Source: Lachnospiraceae bacterium (GTDB lineage: Bacteria > Bacillota > Clostridia > Lachnospirales > Lachnospiraceae). Taken from it: a stretch of 64,000 nt of DNA. The notes below the pieces were generated by a model. The model was not told the DNA's origin, did no database searches, and saw only the letters and a list, made by a program, of their open reading frames with translations. Numbering within the stretch: position 1 is the stretch's first letter; every line of letters begins with the position of its first letter. Both the position numbers and the translations under genes were made by a program. The stretch lies in contig JAAUZH010000004.1 of NCBI GenBank assembly GCA_014804675.1, positions 47,265 through 111,264 on the forward strand, given 5' to 3'. Of this stretch, positions 26,239 through 34,137 are shown in pieces.

Positions 26239-26526
26239 TTATTGCTCTTCTACTGGATAAACGGAAGCCTGCTTTTTGTCTCTTCCTTTTCTTTCAAATC
26301 TTAATACACCGTCAACTAAAGCAAATAATGTATCATCGCCGCCGCGGCCTACATTAATGCCCGGATGAATCTTTGTTCCCCGTTGTCTGTATAAGATATT
26401 TCCAGCCTTTACAAATTGTCCGTCAGCTCTCTTTGCACCTAATCTCTTAGATTCAGAGTCTCTGCCGTTCTTTGTAGAACCTACACCTTTTTTATGAGCG
26501 AAAAATTGAAGGTTTAATTGCATCAT
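26239..26526 (-). CDS. rpmA: 50S ribosomal protein bL27 with cleavable N-terminal leader
   Basis: L27 (95 aa) begins [10 protein letters not shown] before [14 protein letters not shown]. In Firmicutes this leader is cut after ...QFFA by the protease Prp, exposing the N-terminus that reaches the peptidyl-transferase centre. The rest is a standard L27. Either of two adjacent ATG codons may start it. Prp is encoded 4 bp upstream in the same operon. Confidence 0.96.
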   Translation of the reverse strand: MMQLNLQFFAHKKGVGSTKNGRDSESKRLGAKRADGQFVKAGNILYRQRGTKIHPGINVGRGGDDTLFALVDGVLRFERKGRDKKQASVYPVEEQ

Positions 26527-26530
26527 GGTA

Positions 26531-26857
26531 TTACACCTCCTTAAATGTTAATTTCAAATACTTTTTGTACTGCTTAGCTAACTGGGATAAGCCAAGAGTC
26601 ATGGAATTTAAAAGCAATTTGGACTCTTTGCATGCATGTTCATTTAACATGCACTTCATATAGGCCTCTTCTTCCTTTTCTTCATATCCAAAGGTATCGT
26701 CCGTATATGTCTCGATGGAATTACAGGCAGTACATGCTAAAATGGAAATAGCTGCACAAACAATATCGCTGCCACTTTCCCCATAGCCGGCATGTCCTTT
26801 CATTTCAAATCCAACCGCATCTTTTTGCTTATCCTGATAAATGGTTATCTTAGTCAT
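26531..26857 (-). CDS. prp: Ribosomal-processing cysteine protease Prp
   Basis: 108-aa Prp. The catalytic pair is His22 (KGHAGYG) and Cys34 (DIVCAAIS), at the same spacing as in staphylococcal Prp. It removes the L27 N-terminal leader, and the L27 gene follows directly. The rplU-prp-rpmA order is conserved across Firmicutes. Confidence 0.93.
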   Translation of the reverse strand: MTKITIYQDKQKDAVGFEMKGHAGYGESGSDIVCAAISILACTACNSIETYTDDTFGYEEKEEEAYMKCMLNEHACKESKLLLNSMTLGLSQLAKQYKKYLKLTFKEV

Positions 26858-26859
26858 AC

Positions 26860-27165
26860 TTATGCGTTAATCTTGTCAATCTTAACTTCAGTGTATGCTT
26901 GTCTATGACCATTTTTCTTGTGGTATCCGGATTTTCTCTTATACTTATAAACGATAACCTTTTTACCTCTTCCCTGATTGGTAACTGTTCCGGTAACCGT
27001 TGCATTTGCTACGTCAGAACCAACCTTTAAGCTATTATCGCTTACTGCAAGAACCTGGTCAAATGTTACAGTGTTTCCGGCTTCTACGTCTAATTTTTCA
27101 ACGCGTACTACATCGCCTTCGGAAACCTTGTATTGTTTTCCACCTGTTGCAATAATTGCGTACAT
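26860..27165 (-). CDS. rplU: 50S ribosomal protein bL21
   Basis: L21 (101 aa) with the family start [14 protein letters not shown] and the C-terminal [17 protein letters not shown]-binding stretch. First gene of rplU-prp-rpmA. A GGAGG site precedes it, with a leader of about 110 nt between promoter and start. Confidence 0.97.
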   Translation of the reverse strand: MYAIIATGGKQYKVSEGDVVRVEKLDVEAGNTVTFDQVLAVSDNSLKVGSDVANATVTGTVTNQGRGKKVIVYKYKRKSGYHKKNGHRQAYTEVKIDKINA

Positions 27166-27275
27166 AAGGCACCTCCTGTTTCTTTACTCGCTGAGATTGG
27201 TGGCGGCTGCTGCTATAATAAATAGGAAATTATTTAAGAAGAACAGACACACTTCTACCTGCTCATGCGGCATAC
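27166..27275 (-). ncRNA. candidate L21 leader RNA
   Basis: The roughly 110-nt untranslated leader of rplU lies between the promoter start point and the ribosome-binding site. Firmicute rplU operons often carry an autoregulatory L21 leader. I see short GC-rich segments (GCCGCATGAGC, CAGCAGCCGCC) but could not confirm the consensus fold by eye, so this rests on position and length. Confidence 0.35.
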
Positions 27276-27281
27276 CGTTGT

Positions 27282-27310
27282 ATGATAGCATGGAAATAGC
27301 TGGATGTCAA
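27282..27310 (-). promoter_or_regulatory. rplU operon promoter
   Basis: Minus strand: perfect TTGACA, 17 bp, TATCAT (5/6). It lies about 117 bp before the rplU start. Confidence 0.85.
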
Positions 27311-27311
27311 G

Positions 27312-27329
27312 GATTTTCCGTTGAAAATC
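27312..27329 (-). terminator. weak hairpin between the ABC-island lipoprotein gene and the rplU promoter
   Basis: GATTTTC/GAAAATC 7-bp stem with a 4-nt loop, 8 nt after the lipoprotein stop codon and directly before the rplU -35. No T run follows, so it is a weak terminator at best. Confidence 0.3.
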
Positions 27330-27336
27330 GTATATT

Positions 27337-28269
27337 TTAATGTTCCCCCTCCTTTATCGTTATGATAACAGTTGCTTTTTCCCCATCGTCCGAATAAGTA
27401 CTCATCATATATTGCTGTTCTCCAAAAGGATATATTTGCGAAGCGGCAGTTTTGGCTTTCTTTTTCAGTCTGAATAACAGATGGGCTTTTCCATTTTCAA
27501 AATCATATCCATATAGGCAATTGTCATCTTCATAGTTAAAATCATAATCGATGCCGGATTTGAAATTTCCGGTATAGGTTCCGGTTAGCTTTAGTTTCTT
27601 TTCCTTTAAAGGCTGAAAGGTTTCTTCATCAATTTCTTTTACAAGATAATTGGCATCGGAATGGATTATGCATGCAACTCTTCCGTTTTTCAATACTACA
27701 AGCCCTTCTGTAGATTCCTCCAAATTTGAAATTTCATTTAAATCCTGATCCATTACATAAAGCCTGTTGCCTGCTCCAAAATAATAGTTGCCGTTTTTAT
27801 CTACCTGCATATTGAAAATTGCCCGGATGTCGCTTCGATATTCTATGGGAAAATCTTCGTATAGCTTTTCGACGTCATCTAACTTGGTATAAAAAATATA
27901 TTTTTGTCCAAGAAGTGTCAATGCATAGATATCATTGTTTTCCGACACCACAAAATCAATGATAGTACAGTCTTCCAGTAAGACCTCTAAGGACTCTTTT
28001 TTGATTTCATATCCGTCCAGTTGATAGGATATCAGTCTTTCTCCATGATTACTTTCTTCCAAATAATTATCTACTGCATATAAGACTCCGTTTTTTACGA
28101 TTACCTTACTGCAGCCATTTAATAAATATCCATTTTTCAGTTTCATGATTTCGTAGGAAGAATTCCCGGTATGGTCAATCACACTGCTACAGCCGGACAG
28201 GGAAATAAATGCTGTAAGAAAAAATAACAGCATAAAAATAGCTTTTCTTTTTTTTCTATAACCTGTCAT
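27337..28269 (-). CDS. Lipoprotein linked to an FtsX/MacB-type ABC transporter
   Basis: A 310-aa lipoprotein: a basic start, a hydrophobic run and the lipobox LSGC near residue 27. The mature part is rich in beta-strands with a repeated pattern of Asp/Tyr and aromatic residues (for example LYAVDNYL, YYFGAGNRLYVMD), compatible with a beta-propeller-like sensor. I know no specific family. The ATG at 28269 has a GGAAGG site and overlaps the upstream ATPase gene by 14 bp. Given the operon, it may be an immunity, binding or accessory protein for the peptide encoded at the operon start. Confidence 0.65.
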   Translation of the reverse strand: MTGYRKKRKAIFMLLFFLTAFISLSGCSSVIDHTGNSSYEIMKLKNGYLLNGCSKVIVKNGVLYAVDNYLEESNHGERLISYQLDGYEIKKESLEVLLEDCTIIDFVVSENNDIYALTLLGQKYIFYTKLDDVEKLYEDFPIEYRSDIRAIFNMQVDKNGNYYFGAGNRLYVMDQDLNEISNLEESTEGLVVLKNGRVACIIHSDANYLVKEIDEETFQPLKEKKLKLTGTYTGNFKSGIDYDFNYEDDNCLYGYDFENGKAHLLFRLKKKAKTAASQIYPFGEQQYMMSTYSDDGEKATVIITIKEGEH

Positions 28270-28930
28270 CCGAAACAATCCTTCCATCTTCCAGACGAAT
28301 AATCCGGTCTGTCATATTTGCAATATGTTCATCATGGGTAACTACCAGAATGGTCTTGCCCTTTTGATTCATCTCCTTTAAAAGCTTCATGATGTCCTGA
28401 CCAGTGGTCTGATCTAAGGATCCGGTAGGCTCATCTGCCAAAATCAAGTCGTTATCGGATGCCATGGCGCGGGCTATGGCACATCTTTGCTGCTCTCCTC
28501 CGGAAATATGTCCGGGAAATTTTTTCTTTAAATGTCCGATTCCAAGCTGGTCTAAAAGCGCCTCTGCCGTTTCCTTCCGCTCCTTCTTTTTTATGTTTTT
28601 GGCACGCATGGGCAGTTCCACGTTTTCCCTGACTGTATAGCCTTGAATTAGCTCAAACTTTTGAAAGACAAAAGCGATATTGTTTTTACGGAATTCATTT
28701 AACTGTTTGCTGCCGTATTGGGAAACCTCACAGTCCTTAAACTGATAAGTTCCTTCCGTGGGAACGTCCATTGCACCTAAAATGTTAAGTAGTGTGGTCT
28801 TGCCTGAGCCGGAAGGCCCCATAATGGCAGTGATTTCTCCCTGTTCGATATGTAGGTTTATATGATCCAATACTCTCGTCTTTGCTTCTCCCATGCCGTA
28901 ATCCATACAGATGTCTTTTAAATCTATCAT
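28256..28930 (-). CDS. ABC transporter ATP-binding protein (LolD/MacB-like)
   Basis: 224-aa ATPase of the MacB/LolD/FtsE type. Walker A GPSGSGKTT near residue 40, Q-loop AFVFQKFELIQG, signature SGGEQQR, Walker B DLILADEPTGSLD and switch His THDEH are all intact. It should drive the two FtsX-type permeases encoded upstream. The same class of ATPase accompanies lactococcin-972-type bacteriocins, consistent with the small secreted peptide at the start of this operon. Confidence 0.92.
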   Translation of the reverse strand: MIDLKDICMDYGMGEAKTRVLDHINLHIEQGEITAIMGPSGSGKTTLLNILGAMDVPTEGTYQFKDCEVSQYGSKQLNEFRKNNIAFVFQKFELIQGYTVRENVELPMRAKNIKKKERKETAEALLDQLGIGHLKKKFPGHISGGEQQRCAIARAMASDNDLILADEPTGSLDQTTGQDIMKLLKEMNQKGKTILVVTHDEHIANMTDRIIRLEDGRIVSDDRL

Positions 28931-30216
28931 AATGTTTCACCTCTTATATAGTCGATTGGTTTCCGGTTTCTTACCTGTACTGCTTTTACCCAGGTCAGCA
29001 TAAGGCAGAGGAAGAGAACCACTGCTGCTAAAAGACAGTAGCTTTTGCTGTATATGCCTATCAGGTCGCTGATGCGCTGTTTTCCTATGTATTCCACCCA
29101 TTGATTGTATTGAGTCTGTAAAGCAAAATAACTAAAAAAGATAGCAAGCCCGGCAGAAAACAGGATTGGTAAAATGCTGTCCAAAGCCTCGATTAAGAAA
29201 ATGTCTTTCTGCCCAAATCCATTGGCATACCAGATGCCGATAACGTTTCTGTTGTTCATTTTTTCCGCTAATGTATTGCAAAGAAGCACACTGATGCAAA
29301 TTAGTATGGTAATTACGAGAAAATAGCTTATATTTTTAATCAATATCCAATTCTCTTCTTTTTGTTCTTTCAATACTTCCTTCCAATCGGATTTTTCAAT
29401 TTCCACTCCGGTTTCCTTGGAGATTTCATCTAATATGGCATTTACTTCATCGTTTGATTTACCATTTGTAAGAAAGCAAGTGTCATAAGCAATTGGGTGA
29501 GTATCAAACATAATTACCTTGTCGTCCAAGACTTCTCCATAATGAAGATTAAACAAGTCTCTGCTTGTTAATATTTTATCACTTAAAATCTTGCTACCCT
29601 CTGCCAAATAGCCTTTTACAATGTATTTTATACCTTTTTCATCACTGCTGTATGCCACAAAGTTTCTATTAAAATAAACTGTACCAATTGGAATATCCTG
29701 AAACTCAGACCCTAGATAGAGATATCTTTCGTCCTCTTTGGGATTCGTTTCCCATGACCCCTCTGATAGCTCCACACCACATAGCTGGGGAAAATCTCCA
29801 TAAAAAGGAACACATATGATAGAGGTACTGTCATCTTCAATATGATCATTTTTTATCAATGTCTTCTTGATGGCAAATTCATTTTGCTGGGCTGCCAGTT
29901 CCTCAAAACCGCTCATAATTATTTCGATATAATACCGCTGTCCAATATAGGAAAAACCTTTCTTCTTCATTTCCTCAATAAAGTTTATCCCCTCATCATC
30001 AGTATCATTAAGAATCCGAACGGTTCCTAAATTGCCATTGCCACCTACTATAATCCGATTCGCCGCACATTCCCGTTCATTTACGATAAAATAGGCAAAG
30101 CTTACAAGGATAATCATTAAAAAGGAAGTACAAAGGAGCAGGAAGTTGATAAAACGCTTTAATAAATTGGTTCTACAGTTTAAATATACGTAATAGATAT
30201 GATTTTTCCCTTTCAT
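28927..30216 (-). CDS. FtsX-like ABC permease, second subunit
   Basis: 429-aa permease. One N-terminal membrane span (about 17-45), a roughly 240-residue extracytoplasmic domain, and three C-terminal spans (near 280-305, 330-355 and 385-410) give the MacB/FtsX 1+3 layout. It is similar in shape to the permease encoded just upstream, so the two probably form a heterodimer. Its start lies right after the stop of the first permease, and it overlaps the ATPase start by 4 bp. Confidence 0.8.
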   Translation of the reverse strand: MKGKNHIYYVYLNCRTNLLKRFINFLLLCTSFLMIILVSFAYFIVNERECAANRIIVGGNGNLGTVRILNDTDDEGINFIEEMKKKGFSYIGQRYYIEIIMSGFEELAAQQNEFAIKKTLIKNDHIEDDSTSIICVPFYGDFPQLCGVELSEGSWETNPKEDERYLYLGSEFQDIPIGTVYFNRNFVAYSSDEKGIKYIVKGYLAEGSKILSDKILTSRDLFNLHYGEVLDDKVIMFDTHPIAYDTCFLTNGKSNDEVNAILDEISKETGVEIEKSDWKEVLKEQKEENWILIKNISYFLVITILICISVLLCNTLAEKMNNRNVIGIWYANGFGQKDIFLIEALDSILPILFSAGLAIFFSYFALQTQYNQWVEYIGKQRISDLIGIYSKSYCLLAAVVLFLCLMLTWVKAVQVRNRKPIDYIRGETL

Positions 30217-31347
30217 TTAAATTACCTCAAACAGATTCGTTCCGATTTTCCTTATGGAACGATTTCTCAATATATTGATGATTGGCACTATGGTAGTCAG
30301 CATGAACAAAAGGAACAACCCCACTGCCGGCAAAAGGAACTGTGGTTTCCGAAATACCAGCAAGGCTCCCATGATTCCGATTCCGTAGCACAGCCAAACC
30401 TTATGATAAAAATACCAGATAATCTTTCTGTTGCCGAATCCAAAGACACGCATGATAATCAAATCCCTTTTATATCGTTCAAATAACAGCTTTGCTATAA
30501 TACAGGAATTATAAAGGGAAAAGATGATTAATCCCAATATAAAATATTTTAATAATTTCAAAAAGTATCCAAACTCCCATTCATTTGGGGCATCCATCGT
30601 CACAATTTCAAAATTGGGATAGTATTGTTTGCCCCATTCCGTTATTGCCATAAGTTCCTTATCTATATCCGAATAATCAGAAACCATACGCCAACATGTT
30701 ATATTATATGGATTATTAGAACCCCCATACGAAAGCTTATTCTTCAGTGCACCGTCAATCCATTGATAATTTGCAAAAATCCGGAAATCTGATTTATTCC
30801 CAGTCAAATCTTCTAAAATACCGATTACTTCATAAGGCTCATTATCAATGAGCAAGTATCTCTTTTCTCCATCTAAATAAGTGCTTTTTAATACTCCAGT
30901 TCCGATGATTACAGTATTTTGATTATCACTGCCATATTCCCAGTACCTTCCGCTTTTTAGAGGATATTTCAGAGGCTCATTCTGGATTAACAAGACGGTT
31001 ACAGCCTCGCTCAGCCCAGCTTTTCCCAAATATACTTCTATGTACATAAACAAATTACCGGTCTTTATTTTTCGCAGTGTCTCTAGATATCCGAAAGGAT
31101 CAGACATGATGCTTTGTTCCTCATATTCCATAGCAGATTCTGTTTCAGCAGATATATCCTCGTTCCTGTCAAAGCGAATATCTTTCTGAACGGTATATAT
31201 GCTCTGATTCCTAAGTTCTTGAATATGGTATATTTTATATGCCCCCTGAAATGCAAAACAGATAAATGCCAAGGTTAGTATTAAGGATATACCTATCATA
31301 ATATCAAAATAGAATTGTTCTTTTTTTCTAACGATTGTTTTCTTCAT
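30217..31347 (-). CDS. FtsX-like ABC permease, first subunit
   Basis: 376-aa permease with the same 1+3 layout: N-terminal span about 15-35, an extracytoplasmic domain of about 200 residues, and three C-terminal spans from about 262 onward. Inside the extracytoplasmic part, VIIGTGVLKSTYL and YEVIGILEDLTGNKSDF match the MacB periplasmic-core pattern. It follows the secreted peptide gene after an intergenic hairpin. MacB-type exporters act as mechanotransducers; here secretion of, or resistance to, a peptide is the likely job (inferred). Confidence 0.8.
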   Translation of the reverse strand: MKKTIVRKKEQFYFDIMIGISLILTLAFICFAFQGAYKIYHIQELRNQSIYTVQKDIRFDRNEDISAETESAMEYEEQSIMSDPFGYLETLRKIKTGNLFMYIEVYLGKAGLSEAVTVLLIQNEPLKYPLKSGRYWEYGSDNQNTVIIGTGVLKSTYLDGEKRYLLIDNEPYEVIGILEDLTGNKSDFRIFANYQWIDGALKNKLSYGGSNNPYNITCWRMVSDYSDIDKELMAITEWGKQYYPNFEIVTMDAPNEWEFGYFLKLLKYFILGLIIFSLYNSCIIAKLLFERYKRDLIIMRVFGFGNRKIIWYFYHKVWLCYGIGIMGALLVFRKPQFLLPAVGLFLLFMLTTIVPIINILRNRSIRKIGTNLFEVI

Positions 31348-31362
31348 AGAATTTCCTTATGT

Positions 31363-31390
31363 GCCAGCTCTCTATAATCAGAGAGCCGGC
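31363..31390 (-). terminator. intercistronic hairpin between the secreted peptide and its ABC genes
   Basis: GCCGGCTCTCT pairs with AGAGAGCTGGC (11 bp, one G-T), 6-nt loop, without a T run. It lies just before the ribosome-binding site of the first permease. Such hairpins often let the first gene of a bacteriocin operon be expressed above the transporter genes. Confidence 0.55.
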
Positions 31391-31452
31391 TCTTTAATTT
31401 TAAATCTATTAGTTTGTGGTAGCTTTTGACTTAAAGCACCTTTTTGTTGTTT

Positions 31453-31824
31453 TTACGGGGCGGTGGCTGTTGCCTTTATAGTGTTGCCATCATAAAGATA
31501 AATTGTACTGCTACTGTCTTCTGCCTTAAAACTTATTCCTCTATATGAATCATCTGGATAAGTCAATTTTGTTTTTGCACGCACATCTGTTTTGCTAGCT
31601 CCATTTCCCACCGAGAAATAGGCTTGTGTAACTGCACCTGCATTTGAACCAGCTAACCATGCACTGTAAACTCCAGCTGAACCAGTTCGATTGATTACTC
31701 CAAAAGAATATGCAGAGCTATCAAATGCCCATGAAGTGGATGCTGCTTTCACAGGAACAGCACCAGCTACAAGCACCATAGCTCCCGCCAAGGCGATTCC
31801 TAATATTTTTTTGTTTTTCTTCAT
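31453..31824 (-). CDS. Small secreted peptide, candidate lactococcin-972-type bacteriocin
   Basis: 123-aa preprotein. Residues 1 to about 28 form a classical signal peptide (MKKNKKILG..., hydrophobic core, ending VPVKAA); the mature part is about 95 residues, rich in Ser, Thr, Ala, Gly and Tyr, with no Cys. VYSAWLAGSNAGAV resembles the YS-x-Y-xx-GS stretch of lactococcin 972, but the paired His residues of that family are missing, so membership is tentative. The ATG at 31824 has an AAAGGAG site; a longer frame has none. Followed by two FtsX permeases, an ABC ATPase and a lipoprotein. Confidence 0.6.
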   Translation of the reverse strand: MKKNKKILGIALAGAMVLVAGAVPVKAASTSWAFDSSAYSFGVINRTGSAGVYSAWLAGSNAGAVTQAYFSVGNGASKTDVRAKTKLTYPDDSYRGISFKAEDSSSTIYLYDGNTIKATATAP

Positions 31825-31921
31825 TTCTTTTTCTCCTTTCCAATATTCTATTTTGTGCATACAGCCATAACCCGGGGTTGTAGAAGCTGTTTATGCCTAT
31901 ACTTATTTCACCATTAGTTTG

Positions 31922-31950
31922 ATTATAGACCTGCCCATGAAATTTGTCAA
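31922..31950 (-). promoter_or_regulatory. consensus sigma-A promoter of the secreted peptide-ABC operon
   Basis: Minus strand TTGACA, 17 bp, TATAAT: a full match to consensus in both boxes. It implies strong transcription of the small secreted peptide gene, with a leader of about 90 nt. Confidence 0.85.
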
Positions 31951-32062
31951 CGTTTTATAGGTAATTGTTTTAACAAATAATTGTCTTAATAAATAATTTT
32001 ACATAACTCCATTGTGTAAATAATTCATTAAAAAGCCAATTTATAAATTTTTTTCCCAATCC

Positions 32063-32093
32063 TGACTTTTCACCCTCCCAAAACATCTATAAT
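32063..32093 (+). promoter_or_regulatory. candidate promoter of the sigV-rsiV-like pair
   Basis: TGACTTTT is followed after 13 bp by CATCTATAAT. This could be read as an ECF-type promoter (TGAAAC-like -35, CGTCTA-like -10) or as sigma-A with a TATAAT -10 and a poor -35. The ECF reading would mean autoregulation. Both readings are tentative. Confidence 0.35.
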
Positions 32094-32126
32094 ATAAAAG
32101 AAAGAAAGGAAAGGAGCGAAACACCC

Positions 32127-32618
32127 TTGAAAAAAGACAATTACGATACTCTGGTAGACTACATTACCGATTATCAGGATAACTTCTATCGTCTTGCCTT
32201 TACCTATGTGCACCAAAAGGAAGCTGCATTGGATATTGTACAGAATGCAGTGGTAAAAGCGCTGCAGAGCTATGATACTATCCGCAACATATCTTACATC
32301 AGAACCTGGTTCTACCGAATACTGGTAAATGAAAGCCTGTCCTATTTAAGGAAAGCCCAAAGGGAATATCCCATGGACCTGTCTTCTATTTTGGAAACAG
32401 CCTATTCGGGCAGTGACGGTGCAGAAAAACTGGAGGTATTTCAATTTGTGAACCATCTGTCAGAACCCGGGCGGACCATTGTTTTCTTACATTACTATGA
32501 GGGCTTTACCCTAAAGGAAATCAGCCAGATCAAGAAAATGAAATTAAGTACAGTAAAATACCATTTATATGCTTCGCTGGAAAAATTAAAAGAAATGATA
32601 AAGGAGGAAACAGCATGA
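32127..32618 (+). CDS. sigV: ECF RNA polymerase sigma factor, SigV-like
   Basis: 163-aa ECF sigma factor with region 2 (FYRLAFTYVHQKEAALDIVQNAVVKAL) and region 4 (RTIVFLHYYEGFTLKEISQIKKMKLSTVKYHL). The start is TTG with an AAAGGAGCG site. The next gene encodes an RsiV-like anti-sigma factor, so it belongs with the SigV/ECF30-type group that answers envelope stress such as lysozyme. Assignment to SigV is by partner, not by promoter data. Confidence 0.82.
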   Translation: MKKDNYDTLVDYITDYQDNFYRLAFTYVHQKEAALDIVQNAVVKALQSYDTIRNISYIRTWFYRILVNESLSYLRKAQREYPMDLSSILETAYSGSDGAEKLEVFQFVNHLSEPGRTIVFLHYYEGFTLKEISQIKKMKLSTVKYHLYASLEKLKEMIKEETA

Positions 32619-33607
32619 AGGAAATCAAGGATTCAAGAGATATTTATGATGCAATCAAAGTTCCGAATGAGCTTTCTTCTGTAATCGAAAAAGCAATTGA
32701 AACGGAAAGAAAGGAAACGGGAAGGAGTGTTATTATGAAAGAAAACAAATTTAGAAAAGCATGGATACCTGCAGCAGCAGCCATTTTAGTAATCGGGGTG
32801 ACCATTGGTTTAAATACCAGTGAGGCATTTGCAAAAAGTGCCGAAAATATTCCGATTCTTGGCACCATTGCCAAAGTATTGACCATACGTGACTATGAAT
32901 CTGAGGATAATGTGAATATAAGTATTGAGCAGCCGGAAATTGTTGTGGATGGTAAGAACGCCCAAACAGACTCCAAGGAAGAGACAGGAACATCCTCTGC
33001 AGATACGAAAGAACCGGAGGCAGCTTCTTCTACAGAATATGTGGCAAGCGTGAATGCTGCCATTGAAAAAATCGTTTCCGATTATAAAGCAGATGCCACA
33101 AAACGAATTGAAGAATACAAACAAGCCTTTTTAGAAACAGGCGGTACAGAGGAAGAATGGCTGGAACGTGGAGTTGACATTGACGTATCTTATGAGATTA
33201 AATACCAGTCCGACACTACCCTTTCTCTTGTGCTCACTACCAATGAAAGCTGGGTTGCCGTCTATGGACAACAGTACTTTTTCAACATGGACCTGGTAAA
33301 TGGAAAGGATATTACCTTAGAGGAACTGCTTGGAGAAGATTACGTGGAAAAAGCCAATGCCGTGATTTTGGAACAAATCAAGCAGCGAAGTGAAACGGAA
33401 GGATATGTATACTGGGGTTATGAGCAGTACAGCAAGGAATATTTTGAAGCCAACCCAGATTTTAGCATGGGGGACGAAGGGTTCAAAACGGTAGGCCCCG
33501 AAACAAAGTTCTATATAAACGAAGCCGGAAATCCGGTCATCGTATTTGACAAATATGAAATCGGACCCGGCTATATGGGCAGTCAGGAATTTGAAATTGA
33601 AAAATAA
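32615..33607 (+). CDS. rsiV: RsiV-like transmembrane anti-sigma factor (DUF3298/DUF4179-like)
   Basis: 330-aa membrane protein. Residues 1-45 are cytoplasmic and should bind the sigma factor. One membrane span follows (about 46-66: AWIPAAAAILVIGVTIGL), then a long acidic linker (about 105-145) and a C-terminal DUF3298/SigV-type domain (DITLEELLGEDY... FDKYEIGPGYMG). Bacillus RsiV binds lysozyme through this domain and is then proteolysed. It overlaps the sigma gene by 4 bp and ends 25 bp inside the convergent Nudix gene. Confidence 0.82.
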   Translation: MKEIKDSRDIYDAIKVPNELSSVIEKAIETERKETGRSVIMKENKFRKAWIPAAAAILVIGVTIGLNTSEAFAKSAENIPILGTIAKVLTIRDYESEDNVNISIEQPEIVVDGKNAQTDSKEETGTSSADTKEPEAASSTEYVASVNAAIEKIVSDYKADATKRIEEYKQAFLETGGTEEEWLERGVDIDVSYEIKYQSDTTLSLVLTTNESWVAVYGQQYFFNMDLVNGKDITLEELLGEDYVEKANAVILEQIKQRSETEGYVYWGYEQYSKEYFEANPDFSMGDEGFKTVGPETKFYINEAGNPVIVFDKYEIGPGYMGSQEFEIEK

Positions 33608-34137
33608 TAAGCAGCCATCTGGCTTCTGGAGGAAAATTCGTGAGTTTTTAACAGCTCACGAATTTCTTCTTTGGAATAAAACTTTGCGGCAATCTCCTCG
33701 TTTTCCGATGTATGGTCGGAAAAATCACCTTCTACCTCCACATAGGCAATGTATGTTTTAATGTCGGAAATTCCTACTGCCGAATAAGAAGGAGGCAGGA
33801 TTGTCTTGATTTCCTTGACGGAAAGCCCGGTTTCTTCATACAGCTCCCGGCGTATACATTTTTCAATGGTCTCATCCTCTTCCATCATGCCGGCACAAAG
33901 ATTAAAAATGGTTTGGTTGATGCCCATGCGGAATTCCTGTAACAAAAGAAGCTCATTCCCTCTTGTTGCCACGATGGAAACGCCGCTGACACCCTTTCCC
34001 AAATCTTCTTTGGAATGTAGCTCCTTGCGGCTGACGATTTCATATTTTTTCTCCCTGCCCGCTTTATTTAAATAAGTAAGCTCATAATTTTTTAAATATT
34101 TTCCGTCTTTTACCTTTTTTAACTCTAATAACTTCAT
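33583..34137 (-). CDS. Nudix hydrolase, ADP-ribose pyrophosphatase-like
   Basis: 184-aa Nudix protein. The Nudix box is complete: GMMEEDETIEKCIRRELYEE followed by TGLS, fitting Gx5Ex7REUxEExGU. An upstream GVSIVATRGNELLLLQEFR strand matches ADP-ribose or dinucleotide hydrolases. It starts inside the RNase G stop (ATGA), with AGGAGCG ahead of it, so it is the last gene of that operon. The tail runs 25 bp into the opposite rsiV gene. The precise substrate is unknown. Confidence 0.85.
   Translation of the reverse strand: MKLLELKKVKDGKYLKNYELTYLNKAGREKKYEIVSRKELHSKEDLGKGVSGVSIVATRGNELLLLQEFRMGINQTIFNLCAGMMEEDETIEKCIRRELYEETGLSVKEIKTILPPSYSAVGISDIKTYIAYVEVEGDFSDHTSENEEIAAKFYSKEEIRELLKTHEFSSRSQMAAYYFSISNS
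33634..33665 (+). terminator. hairpin inside the Nudix gene, candidate rsiV terminator
   Basis: Perfect 11-bp stem AAATTCGTGAG/CTCACGAATTT with a 10-nt loop, 27 bp past the rsiV stop codon and within the convergent Nudix coding region. The following CTTCTTT is only mildly T-rich. It could terminate rsiV while coding for the Nudix C-terminal region on the other strand. Confidence 0.4.
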
